Positions 45,522-56,804 of a stretch of DNA of 64,000 bases are shown piece after piece (position 1 is the first letter of the stretch; the number at the start of each line of letters is the position of its first letter). Under the pieces are notes generated by a model, which searched no databases, had not been told where the DNA came from, and saw only the letters and a list, made by a program, of their open reading frames with translations. Both the position numbers and the translations under genes were made by a program. This stretch comes from Siphonodentalium dalli (Eukaryota > Mollusca > Scaphopoda > Gadilida > Siphonodentaliidae). The DNA lies in the NCBI GenBank assembly GCA_032622095.1, contig CP136063.1:142015450-142079449 (forward strand). Reading direction: 5' to 3'.

Positions 45522-46969
45522 AGACACTTTACGCATGGTGCGATAACTGAAATATTATCTATCTGATCGGAACCAAATTTAGTATGTAAGTTTCTTGGCC
45601 CAAAATACAGATCGAGTTCGAATATGGATTTGATCGGAGTTTTATTTACGGAGTTATGGCCCTTTTTTGACTTAGAATTCACGAATTCTATGATAACTAA
45701 AAAAAAATGATCTGATCAGAACTGATCAGAACCAAATTTGGTATGTCAGTTTCTCCACCTAACATACAGTTCGAGTTCGAATATGGGTTTGATCAGATTA
45801 TTTTTAATGGAGTTATGGCCCTTTGACATAGAATTAATGCATGCTTCAAAAAATCTACTAGTTTTCATCTGATAGGAACCATATTTGGTATGTGAGTTTG
45901 TCAACTCAAAATACAGATCGAGTTTGAATATGGGTCAGATCCTGTTTTTTATACCAGAGTTATGGCCCCGTTTTAACTTAGAATTGAACAGATTTGATAT
46001 TTGCTTGCAACATATAACCAGAAGCAGCTTATAATTAACTGTGGTATCTGTGAGAAAGAGACTAGAGTTAAACTCTATTATTGATAATGAAATCTGATAC
46101 TCACTGCTGCTAGACATCTGTTTATTGCATTTCCATAGTGTGTGGACCCTGTTGGCTCAGGACTCCCAGGCAGCTCTTTGTCAGATTTAGGCTGCCTATC
46201 AATGCATTGTTCAAGTGACATACAGTCCCCTAATTTTATAGAGTTAAAATTGTTAACCCTGGTCATCAATTTTATGCTTTTGTATATTTTTCATGTAGTC
46301 ATTCTCCTATTATATCCCATTCGATTGTACAGTATGGACTTTTGTAGTTAAAATGAACCCTTCTCAACATTCCTGATACTTAATAGAATTGAGATGTATG
46401 TAAATTTGGTATGCGAGTACATAATGCGATAACTCAAACATTTTCTATCCGATCGGAACCAAATTTTGTATATGGGTTTCTCAGCCCAAAATACATATCG
46501 AGTTTGAATTTGGATTTGATCCGAGATTTTGTTACAGAGTTATGGCCCTTTTTCCACTCAGAATTAACACATTGCCATAACTCAAACATTTTTTATCTGA
46601 TTGGAACCAAATTTGGTATGTGAGTTTCACACCCCAAAATACTGAGTGAGTTGAATATGGGTTTGATCCGATTTATTTTAAAGGAGTTATGACCCTTTTT
46701 TGAAAGAATTTTTTTTTTTTTTTTACTTTTATAATAATAATAAAAAAAATGTCATTGACTCTTTCATTTGTTTTCATTTAGATATTGATGATTATGATAC
46801 AAGTTGATAAAATGGTTCCCAATGTGTCCAAAAAAAATTTGAAAAACTAACATCATTATAACTCTGCCAATGGTACCCCCGAATCACCACACCAAATTTG
46901 TTTAAATCGGTTCAAAATCATCGCCAAGGGATGGGTTAACATCTGCCGATCGTGATCGGCCTCTCGTTT
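45392..46969 (+). mobile_element. Hairpin-capped element (ATGTTTACC family), copy 2
   Basis: Same 5' hairpin and CGTTGCCCGGATTGACCACT phrase as copy 1. It has a longer GTCCGTCCGT/CTGTCTGTCTG tract (about 45455-45520), several core repeats with GATCGAGTTCGAATATGG and GGAGTTATGGCCC, and the same 3' hairpin plus CTCTCGTT. A stretch at about 45980-46400 lacks core similarity and is probably an insertion. Sense to SF3B6, in intron 3. Confidence 0.8.
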
Positions 46970-48956
46970 ATTTTGTTATTACTGTTAAACTAACCACAGA
47001 TACAGGTAAAATGAGCTAGTAAAGCAAGTTAGTATATTTAATAAATATCTAAGAAGCAATAAACATCTAAGTGACCCCTGAAAACTACATTTAATCTTGC
47101 TACACTCTCTTTAAACTGCACTTATCTGTGATCAAGGCCTACATATTTTGCCCAGTATCATTGCTGACAACATCGAGCCATAAATTAATCTGTCGCCATT
47201 CATATTCGGCTAAGTAACCGATAGTATTATAGTCGTTGGTCTAAAACATTGACATAGTAAATACATGGTATATAATGTCGCCATTGATATGCATTGTGAG
47301 AATTTGTGACAATGACTGCATGTGTCCATAATCCAAACAGACGAGAGGATTAACTATAAACACAATTTACTAATTACCCTTTGCTGTTCATGCAACATGA
47401 TGGTATAAACATTCAGAGCATGTTACAAATTACTTATGCATTTACCAGCCTCAATAAAAAAATTACTGAACATTGCATTGTTCTGACTCATAATATAACC
47501 ACAGTCGATTAGCTGTTTAATGAAAGTTTTATTATGACAGAAAGAAGAGATTGCCATTTTGTGAACACTAAAGAAGTTTACATGATGCATCAAGTTTCCA
47601 TAACTTGATAAGTCAATTAGAGTCAAAATCATAAGTTCAAAATTTTTGAATACATAGTTGTACAGTCTCATAGTCTGTTATACAGGGGAGTGTCAGGTTG
47701 CCTATCAATAGTCTGCCAACATATTTAGCCTACTAAATCACTACTTTCCCAAAATAACCCACTCCAAGACCGTGCAATGATTGATTAGGTTTTAACATCA
47801 CTTTAGCAAACAGAAGCAATGATGATGCAAATTTTCAATGTATCTGGAAAAATACAAGATTGCGTGTTAATAAATAGCACCAAGCTGTCAAATATCACCA
47901 CAAAGTGAGATATTAGTATGAAAATATCATGTTATCCATGAAAAACATTGATACATCGCATATTTATGAAGAGTTCCCATATACGGTACATGTACTGTAT
48001 GTCAAATATCACTACAAAATGTCACTGTTGTACAACTATGGTATACAAAGCACAAACTGTGTGCACAGTCGTCTATTATTCAGTGTATACTACACACATG
48101 GACATGTAGGTACATACATGTATGGGATGGGATGGTTGTGTCTCACCTCACCGAAACTATTTTCAATAGCTAGAAATTTAATGGGAATATTAAACCAAAA
48201 TTTCATTTAAATTTGCATGACAGTTTGATATCACAGCCAGCATGTTTAGAGTAAAATTCATTGTTTTATGCCAAAAGTTGAACCTTTTGCTATGTTCACC
48301 GACTTTCAGTTATCAGTTGAACAATTCCAACCATAGGGATGATATCAGTTTGGAGTTGTACAACAGTTGGAAAGCTTGAAATACAAGTTAGAAATTTCTA
48401 AACCATGTGCAAAGGGGAGCAAATGGAATTTCACATACCGGTACTAGTACTTGAATATTCGGTATGGTCCAAGGGGGTGTGTAGTTGTACATTCAATGTG
48501 GACATCTCCAATGTCTGACATACCGGTATGTGTGATGCTTTCTGTCAAGTCCCATTTTCTAATGTAACTGTCTTAGTGTTATAGGCCTACGTACGACATG
48601 TATACAATTTATGTTCATACATGATATGATTTATTTTCATAAGCAACAACAAAAGGCAGTCTGCTGCCAGAAACAGTACAATTCATATTAAAACTATAAT
48701 CTATAGATACATGCAAGTGAATATGACATGTCTAGCTGCCGGTACGTGTACTTCTATTGCGTGATGGTATGCATAATATTTATTCAGAATGATTATCAAA
48801 GACACAATTTACAGCAAATAAATATGTTTTCACGAAGTATAGTTAAAACCTTATGTAGTTAAAACTTATTGTATACTGACAATATCAACCTAATCGAGAA
48901 TACATCGTTGCAAAATTGCAACCACCTTATCGTCTTCTGTGATAAATTATGCTTAT
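46970..48956. other. Intron 3 stretch without recognised feature
   Basis: AT-rich with scattered ACCGGTA words; no gene or repeat recognised. Confidence 0.5.
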
Positions 48957-49730
48957 TATACCCCCCGCAACGAAGTTAGGGGGGGTATACTGGAGTCAGC
49001 TTGTCCGTCCGTCGTCCGTCCGTGGACACAAATTTGTCCGGAGTTTTTCTCACTCGTTTTTTGATCAATTTCCGTGAAACTTGGCACAGACATCAACCAC
49101 CATGGGAACCTGTGCACCTGCGATTATGACGTCTGTCGGACTTATTTTGGTGGAGTTATCCCCCCTTTTTCTTACTTAGAAATTTTTTGCAACATGTATA
49201 CTTTTGTCCAAGCTTTTATTCCTACATTTTTCTGTCAATTTTTTTAAAACGTGGCACAGATATTTAGTACCATGGGAACTTGTGCACCTGCGATTATGAC
49301 GTCTGTACGACATTTTTTGGTGGAGTTATCCCCCTTTTTCAACTTAGAATTTTTTTTTGCAACATGCATAATTTTGTCCGAGCTTTTATTCCTACATTTT
49401 TCGGTCAATGATTTTTAATCTTGGCACTGATATTTAGTACCATGGGAACCTGTGCACCTGCGATTATGACGTCTGTCCGACATTTTTTGTGTGCAGTTAT
49501 TCCCCTTTTTCGACTTAGAAATTTTTTCGCAACGTACATAATTTTGTCCAAGCTTTTATTCCTACATTTTTCGGTCAATAGGTATAAGATTAGGGTTGTG
49601 GTTGTACACCTGCAATGGGAACTGTTATTTTATTATTTTAACTAAATGTTTACTGACATGTGAAACATCTTAGTATTTTAAAAACAGGGGGGTATCCGTA
49701 GTCCCATTGGGACAGTCACACCTCTAGTTA
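48957..49730 (+). mobile_element. Hairpin-capped element with three 170-bp core monomers (TATACCCCCC family)
   Basis: The 5' hairpin pairs TATACCCCCC (48957-48966) with GGGGGGTATA (48980-48989). GTCCGTCCGTCGTCCGTCCG microsatellite follows, then three core monomers with CATGGGAACCTGTGCACCTG at about 49101, 49271 and 49441, exactly 170 bp apart. The 3' hairpin GTCCCATTGGGAC (49701-49713) is followed by AGTCACACCTCTAGTTA. Sense to SF3B6, about 0.9 kb before exon 4. Confidence 0.8.
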
Positions 49731-50656
49731 TAAACACGATACTTGTCTATTTTAAGTTCCAACAACACAGCATTATAAGTACAATCGCTAAAGGCAAAAA
49801 GAAAACAAACACTCAGATCCTTCTTCGCCAACCTCCCTGATCTGACATTTTCGTCATAGTGACAAATTTATTTACAAGATGATACAAGAGTGTGGGGATG
49901 CCTATAAGTGTGTGTGGATGCCTATAAGTGTGTGTGTGGTAGAAGTTGGTAATAATCACTAGATCCAGAATGTCGCATCAACTATATTTTAATTTAATTT
50001 GACAAAGTTTTACTTGATTATTTTCCCCGAACGAGACTTGTGTCAAGTGTTTGAATAATGTATTACTCTGGTCTATCCATAGCATTAAACATCACATTCT
50101 CCAAACTCTTATTAACATCTTCTCCGAACTGGCATTAACAACAATTTTTAGTGGTTTATTTTGTGGTGATTCATGAAGACTTTGCGATTGCTGAAAAAAA
50201 TACTGTTTCAACAAATTGTCGGTGTGTGAATTCCCCCACATACTATATACATGTATTTGGCCCAATAAATGAGCTATTAGCACTGGAATTGGGTCGTGAA
50301 ATGGATAAATTAGAGTTTTTGGTAGATTCTTCGCGTAAATTGTACGTAAATACACATATCGGTACATAAAGTATGCAAAGTATAATCACCATATTCAAAA
50401 TCAGACAAATGTCATTGTTACATCGGTGTAAAATCAATTCATGTCAAAAGCAGTTTTTTGTGTTAAAAATATATTATTTTGAGTTGTGTCCACACTATTT
50501 TTCCTGCTCCGAACTGTGTCTGTCCTCCGATTACAGGGCATGAATGCTAACTCTCTAGTCTTCCTGATGTCAGGAGCACTTTACACTACCTCTTTGTGAA
50601 ACATTTTGCAAATGCTACCGGTATTAGTTCTCAAGAATTTACATTCACTGTTTCAG
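49731..50656. other. Distal intron 3 without recognised repeat
   Basis: Unique-looking sequence leading to the exon 4 acceptor (TCACTGTTTCAG). Confidence 0.5.
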
Positions 50657-50746
50657 GCATTCAAAAGATTGGATGCTGATAAAAAGAAGGAAGATATTTC
50701 GAACATGAAGAACAAGTATGGACTAAGCACGCCTGAAAATAAATGA
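50657..50746 (+). CDS. SF3B6: SF3B6 coding exon 4 (C-terminus and stop)
   Basis: Encodes AFKRLDADKKKEDISNMKNK and YGLSTPENK, then TGA (50744-50746). Human ends [20 protein letters not shown] and YGINTDPPK. The lysine-rich helix and the KYG turn are kept while the individual residues have drifted, as usual at this end of the family. The acceptor is ACTGTTTCAG in phase 0. The total product is 123 residues. Confidence 0.95.
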   Translation, partial: AFKRLDADKKKEDISNMKNKYGLSTPENK

Positions 50747-50798
50747 TATGGACCAGATGTCAAGCAATAGATCAATAAGGCAGCTGGAAACTACACAT

Positions 50799-50804
50799 AT
50801 TAAA
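50799..50804 (+). promoter_or_regulatory. SF3B6: Candidate poly(A) signal ATTAAA downstream of SF3B6
   Basis: ATTAAA occurs 53 nt after the stop; a second is at 51122-51127 and an AATAAA lies near 51473. The true 3' end cannot be fixed from sequence alone. Confidence 0.35.
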
Positions 50805-52599
50805 CTATATTCATGATTTTTCTCCTACTATTTTCACCAAATCCATGAATTGTCGTCTGTTGGTTGCAAAAAACTTGATCCTACAGTATGCAAAGTGCAA
50901 CTGGTCAACATGAATTTAAATATTCATAGAATTATCATGTAAGTGATTCAATTTATTTTGAAGACACAAAAGCATGTTTTAGATTGTACCGGTATATTCA
51001 GGGTTTCCGCTTGGGGTTGGGGGAATGTGGCCGTATTTGGGAAGCACATACCCGGTGCCCTGTCGGGAGAAAATTTTGATGTTTATCACTGAAAAGGAGC
51101 CATTTCCTTGCAAGCAGGAACATTAAAGCTTCGTATAGAAACCAAATTAAAACAGATCGTCTTTCTTTGAATTGAAGTTAATGAACTAAAAGCATGTAAG
51201 CACCACAACATACAGTGGATACAACGACTTTTATAACAGTAGCAATATTAAAAGCCGACATCGAATGAACAAAAGACACATTGTCACACTCAGTGTCAAG
51301 TGTGCTCTATCAGTAACCAGTGTGACGTCATGAGCACGTTCTGCATGCTTTCTTTGTATTTTGTTCACAGTAAAATAGAAACAAATTGTTGTAAAATCAA
51401 AAGCCATTCCTCAGACAGAGATAACCTCATGCTGGATTCATATAATGGATAATTTTGATTAATTGGATAGGGAATAAATACACTGATAATAACTATTAAT
51501 ATTTTAATTGTTTTATTTTTAACTAAACATTTCTTTGATTCTTTGTTTTGAGGTAAAATGTCTGCACGGTTCATCGCAGAAACTGCCAATCCTCACCTGT
51601 GTTCATCGTTGTAGCTCAGAATTCAGCCCACTAATGACTTACCGAAGTATAATAAGTGGAAATAGTGGGTCAGAAAGTTGGGTCTTACAGACAGAAATCT
51701 ATGGTAAATTAAAATACAAGAGTCTGATTACTATTAAACATTTGCTGACAAAGCGTTACATATTGGTGAAATGTTTGAAATGAAAATAATTTCATCTACA
51801 CAATACAATACAATACCTTTACTGTAACTTTTTGGCTTTCCCTCTTTATCATTCTATTATTGCTCAGCAAAAAATAAACTCCTTCCCAAGTTGAGCTACA
51901 TTGTCATTGACTCTCATTGTGTGTATATATATATATGTACATGTATATCATTAAATACAATCAATCCACACTGTAGTGTTATGGTCTCTGAGCAAACCCC
52001 TGCGAGTATAGATGCAAATTTATTTCCAAAATGCTTTACTTGTAACAGATTCAAAATTACTTAGGAATAGGTTTCATTCTAAGCTTGGACCTTTGTGACA
52101 CTTTAGTTCCGGAAAAGAATTTTAGCATGTGGAGAGACAAATATTATTAAATTAAAAGTCATGTGATCACAACTGGAGATATACCATGGTAGCAATCAAA
52201 GATGCAGCCTGACTTCATATTAAATCAGCTCATCTAGGAACTACCTGTAGCATGCATATTAAAGTCCAAAAAAAATACACCTCTGTTTCTGTTTGCCGAC
52301 CCACGATGGTAATATCATTTTCTTTAGTTTATTGCCGATAGTTGTGTCCCAATTCAAGAAATAAATATTTACAATTGAGTGTAATTCATATGTTTTCTGT
52401 GGAGTGTTGCGGTCGATTTGCTTGAGATTTTTGGCAATATTAGTAGAATTCTACATTCGTTCAGTTGGCAAAGCACCTGAATACTAACTTATCAGTTTCA
52501 CGCACGTGAACAATTCCATAATAACTCATGACATTGCATGAGCTTGTTATTTAACGCATCATTCCTATTTATTATAGGAAAATCCAGTAGATATTGTGA
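50805..52599. other. Downstream flank of SF3B6, few features
   Basis: CAATACAATACAATACC at 51801-51817 looks like the tandem tail of a minus-strand retroposon. A lone 3' end of the AGCTCAACTTT family (AAGTTGAGCTACA plus GTCATTGAC, about 51880-51920) lies close by. Nothing else recognised. Confidence 0.45.
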
Positions 52600-54640
52600 T
52601 TTATCAACTTCTTTTCCATATGATTTAGTATGGGACTTTTAGAAGAAATGCCTCATTCAGATATTGACAGCTGTCCACAAAAAGCTTGCATAAATGAGTT
52701 TGCTGATTCTTTCTCATTGTTGCCTAGTGTAGAATACATCAGAATAGAAGTGTTATAATGTCTAAATGGATGTAGTCTAGTGTATTTATGAGAAAAAGTG
52801 CCAAACCTCAAACTAATTGCAACACAATGTTTCTTAGCAGGAATAAGTCTATTAACCCATTGTAAACAACATACTAAAAATCAATCAAGATTAAGAAAGG
52901 CATCAATTGATTAATTATGTGAAATAAATTTTGTAAAATGTTATTTCACAAGTCCTTCCATCTATATATCCATCTATATATTGTTGAGTACACAATTCTC
53001 ATTACAGAACAGAAAACATTTTTCAGATACGTTGAGTATTTTTTGAATTTCAAAGAATTAGCTAGAATTCATATTTTATGGTCTAGTATTTTAAAAAATA
53101 GAGAAAAATGAAGGGATATCTTGCATTTGTATTAGTTTCCTCACTATATTGTGCACATAAAATGATTACTTTATGCATCTATGATAGAGAAGACAAAAAT
53201 ATTCTTAAACAAAATATGTGTTCCATTGTATGGACTTAGCGAAATTTGCCTTGTGGCAAAGAACTGGTGGGATGAAATACCATATTTGAGGTCATACAAC
53301 TCAATAATTGATATCTATATGCCCTGTATTTCTCATAACCTCTTGCATATTCTAGGTTAAATACACTGTGCTGCAATTGCTAAACAAATATGTGCCAAAA
53401 TCAATTATTGGTGCTATGAATCCTTAGTATTGACTCTTCCAAAAAATGCCATTTTGGACTGTTTTGGGTGGGGTTTTTTTTTGGCACAAATAGTAAACAA
53501 TAATGAATATAATTAGTGTTTAATGTGTAAAATCATTTGAACATTCTTCCTAAAACAATTAGTGTTGGAAAAAATAGGATTATATTGGTTATGACAAACA
53601 AATCACTTGATTTCACATATTTTTCAAGAAACTGACTCCAAATTTGAACATTGATAAATGTAATGTGGTAGTTTCAATCACAAAAGGCTATGATCTTACA
53701 TAGTCCAGTGCATTTATGGTTTTTACCCAGAACTGGCTGGAATTGGTACATATACCCTCCATAAACAACATACTAAAAATCAGCAAAAATCGGAAAAAGG
53801 GAAATTGGTGAATTTCGTGAAAATAAATTGGGAAAATTTGGTCAAATCATCAATTTATGGCTTTTCATGAATGTATATAAAAAATTCAAATTTAAAAGTC
53901 CTACAAATATTATGCCTATTTTGTCGATCACATTTTGCTGAATCCAGAACTGGAAAACATTCCCAGATTCCTTAAGTATTTTTCGAGTTGTGTGGCTTCA
54001 AAAACGCTAGTTTACCTGATTTCGGAGCCTTAATTTCGCAGAATGAGCCAAATTCCGTATTTATATATGGTTAATTATTTTAAAAACTAAAGCAAAATTA
54101 ATGACTTTTTCACTGTTTTAGTAATTTCCTCACTAGATGAAACCCAAAATATGATTAATATGTACATCTATGAATAAGGAGAATAAAATGTTCTCAAACA
54201 AAATGTGTGTTCCATTGTATGGACTCAGCCAAATTTGCCTTGACACAGAACTCGTGTGATGAAATGCCATATTTGAGGTCATGTAAGTCAATAAATTAAT
54301 ATCCATATGCTCTGCTTTTCTTATAACATTTTGAGAATACTAGATTGAACAAAATGTGAAGGAATTTCCAAATACATTGTTGAAGAAAATTAAATTATGG
54401 TCCTATGAACTCTTAGTCTTGCCTCTTTTCCGAAAATGCTATTGTGTGCCGTTTTTGTCAATTTTAACGAAAAATTAACGAAAGTTTATTGTGTAAAATT
54501 ATTTGATCTGTCCTCTTAAATCATTTTTTTGTTGAGAAAATAGCATTTCAATGGTTATACCAACGAATGTCACTGAATTTCACTCATTATTGTGGAAACT
54601 TACTCCAAATTTGAACGGCTGAAAAATGGGGTAGGGGAAA
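52600..54640 (+). repeat. Diverged tandem duplication of ~0.9-1.0 kb
   Basis: Long stretches recur in order. TAAACAACATACTAAAAATC occurs at 52862 and 53762 (900 bp apart). GTGTTCCATTGTATGGACT and the following text occur at 53218 and 54207 (989 bp). CTTACTCCAAATTTGAAC and CTGACTCCAAATTTGAAC mark the two right ends near 53650 and 54615. Neither copy has coding features. Confidence 0.7.
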
Positions 54641-55130
54641 TATATCAACAAAAACTTCAAAATTATGCATCTTGAAGCATAAAACTTTATATTAACAGCT
54701 TCCGCATACATTGTTCTTTCATACATAATTGAATATTTCCTTTGTTTATGTTTATTGACAGAGCTATCTTATTTTTTGTCATAATTTGGCAGTGAAATGT
54801 CAAATTGGCATTTTGGGATTGTTTTTAAACAACATGGCCATAAAATTCTAAATCAACGTCCAATAACGTATAAAGCAGTTTTATAATGCAACATGCATGT
54901 ACACAAGCTGGAAGAAAACAACATTGTGTCTGAAATGGCTGTAATTTGGTGATAAGATTGCGTTTTATGATTTTTCCTACCCCTATACCAGCGTTAACAT
55001 TTGGAGTCAGTTTCCTGAAAAATGAAAGAAATCAAGTGACATACGATGACATAACCAATGTAAGGCTAATTTTTTAACACTAACGTGTTGTGGGAGGAAA
55101 GTTCAAATAATCTTACACATTAAAACACCC
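54480..55130. repeat. Inverted copy of the duplication end (fold-back)
   Basis: About 54980-55130 is the reverse complement of the segment at 53515-53655, including GGAGTCAGTTTCCTGAAAAA and ACATTAAAACACC. It is a weaker reverse match to 54480-54640. Two arms around a loop of roughly 330 bp form a fold-back structure that abuts the next element. Confidence 0.65.
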
Positions 55131-55139
55131 GTTGTTTTT

Positions 55140-56216
55140 AGCTCACCTGAGACGAAGTCTCCGGTGGAGCTATAGTCATCACTCCTCGTCCGTCATCCGT
55201 CCGTCCATCCATCCATCCGTCAACAATTCTTTGAACATCTTCTTCTGAAGTTCCATTGGACCGAATTTGGTTCATATTTGGTGTGGATGTTCCCTAGGTG
55301 ACTCTCATTCAGATTTGTTCAAATGAGGTCACTGGATCAAATAGTTGCGAAACCAGGGCCATAACTCTATTCCTCCATAGTAATTCTTACAACAACTTCT
55401 TGTCCATAACCATTGTGCCGATTTAGCTAATATTTGGTATGGAGGGTCCTTGGGTGACTGGTGTTCAGTTCAGATTTGTTCAAATGAGGTCACCCGGTCA
55501 ATTCGTTGAGAAACCAGGGCCATAACTCAGTAATACTTACAATGACTTTTTCTAAAAAAATATAGGGCCGATTTAGCTTATATTTGGTACTGAGGGACCT
55601 TGGGTGACTGGGAATCAGATTTGTTCAAATTGGGTCACTGGGTCAAATAGGGGCAGAGCCAGGGACATAACTCTAAAAACAAAAAAATTACATTTTTGCA
55701 TTTTGATCATATTTGGTGTGGATGTTCCCTAGGTGACTGTCATTCAGATTTGTTCAAATGAGGTCAGTGTGTCAAATAGTTGCGAAACCAGGGCCATAAC
55801 TATATTCCTCCTTGGTTATTCTTATAACGACTTCTTGTCTAGAACCATTATGCCGGTTTAGTTTATATTTGGTATGGGGGGGGGGTCATTGAATGACTGG
55901 GGTTCAGATTTGTTCAAATGGGGTCACTGGGTCAAATTGGGGTGGAGCCAGGGCCATAATTCAAAAAAAAATAATATTTAACATACAAAACAAAAAATCA
56001 CCCTCCCCCACATGACCCAGAACCCCACCCCCCACCCTGCCCCCAACCAACAACATTCCACCCTATCTCATCTCCTAACTCACAGGATCTCTCCCACCAG
56101 CAGATTAAGTCAATTGTATTAGCTACAGACAGAGAGAGAGAGTTAATATAAATACACACACAGTCATCAATTGAGATGTTTATCAGGCTGACAGGTCGCG
56201 ACCTGATTTCCATTCT
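55140..56216 (+). mobile_element. Hairpin-capped element (AGCTCACCTGAGACG family), copy 1
   Basis: The 5' hairpin has AGCTC/GAGCT and GAGAC/GTCTC arms within the first 33 bases. CGTCCGTCATCCGTCCGTCC follows, then core text repeated about three to four times (AGATTTGTTCAAATGAGGTC, AACCAGGGCCATAACTC). After a C-rich stretch (about 56000-56060) comes a perfect 14-bp palindrome CAGGTCGCGACCTG (56192-56205) and ATTTCCATTCT. Copy 2 is at 59784-60590. Confidence 0.75.
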
Positions 56217-56804
56217 GTCCTAAGTGACATGTTGGTACGAAACGTCTGTATGGGTATCGTTGGAATCGGCATCAAATTCCGCGTCTAACGGTACCGGCCC
56301 CTAAGCGGTATCTGTTTTTTTCGCGGTGATATTAGCTATTCTTTTCTGTCCGTTCTGCATAAAAACACTATTTCTTAGAACCAGTATGTCCTATAAATAA
56401 AACATACTTATAAAGCCAGTTATATCCTGTCATTTAAAAACAAAGATGATTTCTATCTTGAGTTTCAGACACAACAGATAATTATTCAGATCGATGTTGT
56501 TCTATGTGCAGTTCGGCTTTACGAACTGTCACTTACTACAGGATGGAACTGAAATATTTTGCTAAATTCTCTCACATCGAACAGGTTGCAACTAAAGTTG
56601 CGATCGAACAGAGAAACTTTTTCCCGCGAAAAGAACACACGTAGTCGAGGAGATATTGGTCGACCTCTGCACCCCAGGACTCAATTTCACCCCACTAATT
56701 TTCTTTCTTAATGTCTCCTCTAATTTTTTTTCGGTTGTTAACAAGAACAAAAAGTGGCCACAGAAACTCCAGACAAGATGGCGTCCATCATGGCGTCTAT
56801 TTTT
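56217..56804. other. No recognisable feature
   Basis: Unique-looking sequence between two mobile elements. No gene recognised. Confidence 0.45.

Larger units (their letters stand above)
16817..50746 (+). other. SF3B6: SF3B6 gene span (coding start to stop)
   Basis: Four coding exons of 24, 119, 139 and 90 nt are separated by introns of 8,572, 18,355 and 6,631 bp. Phases are 0, 2 and 0, donors are GTAAGT, GTGAGT and GTACTA, and all acceptors end in AG after pyrimidine-rich tracts. The introns are almost entirely mobile-element sequence. Untranslated exons cannot be placed without transcripts. Confidence 0.93.

Noticed and set aside
16817-50746. SF3B6 as a retro-pseudogene
   Set aside because: Exons are separated by introns with intact splice sites and the frame is open throughout.
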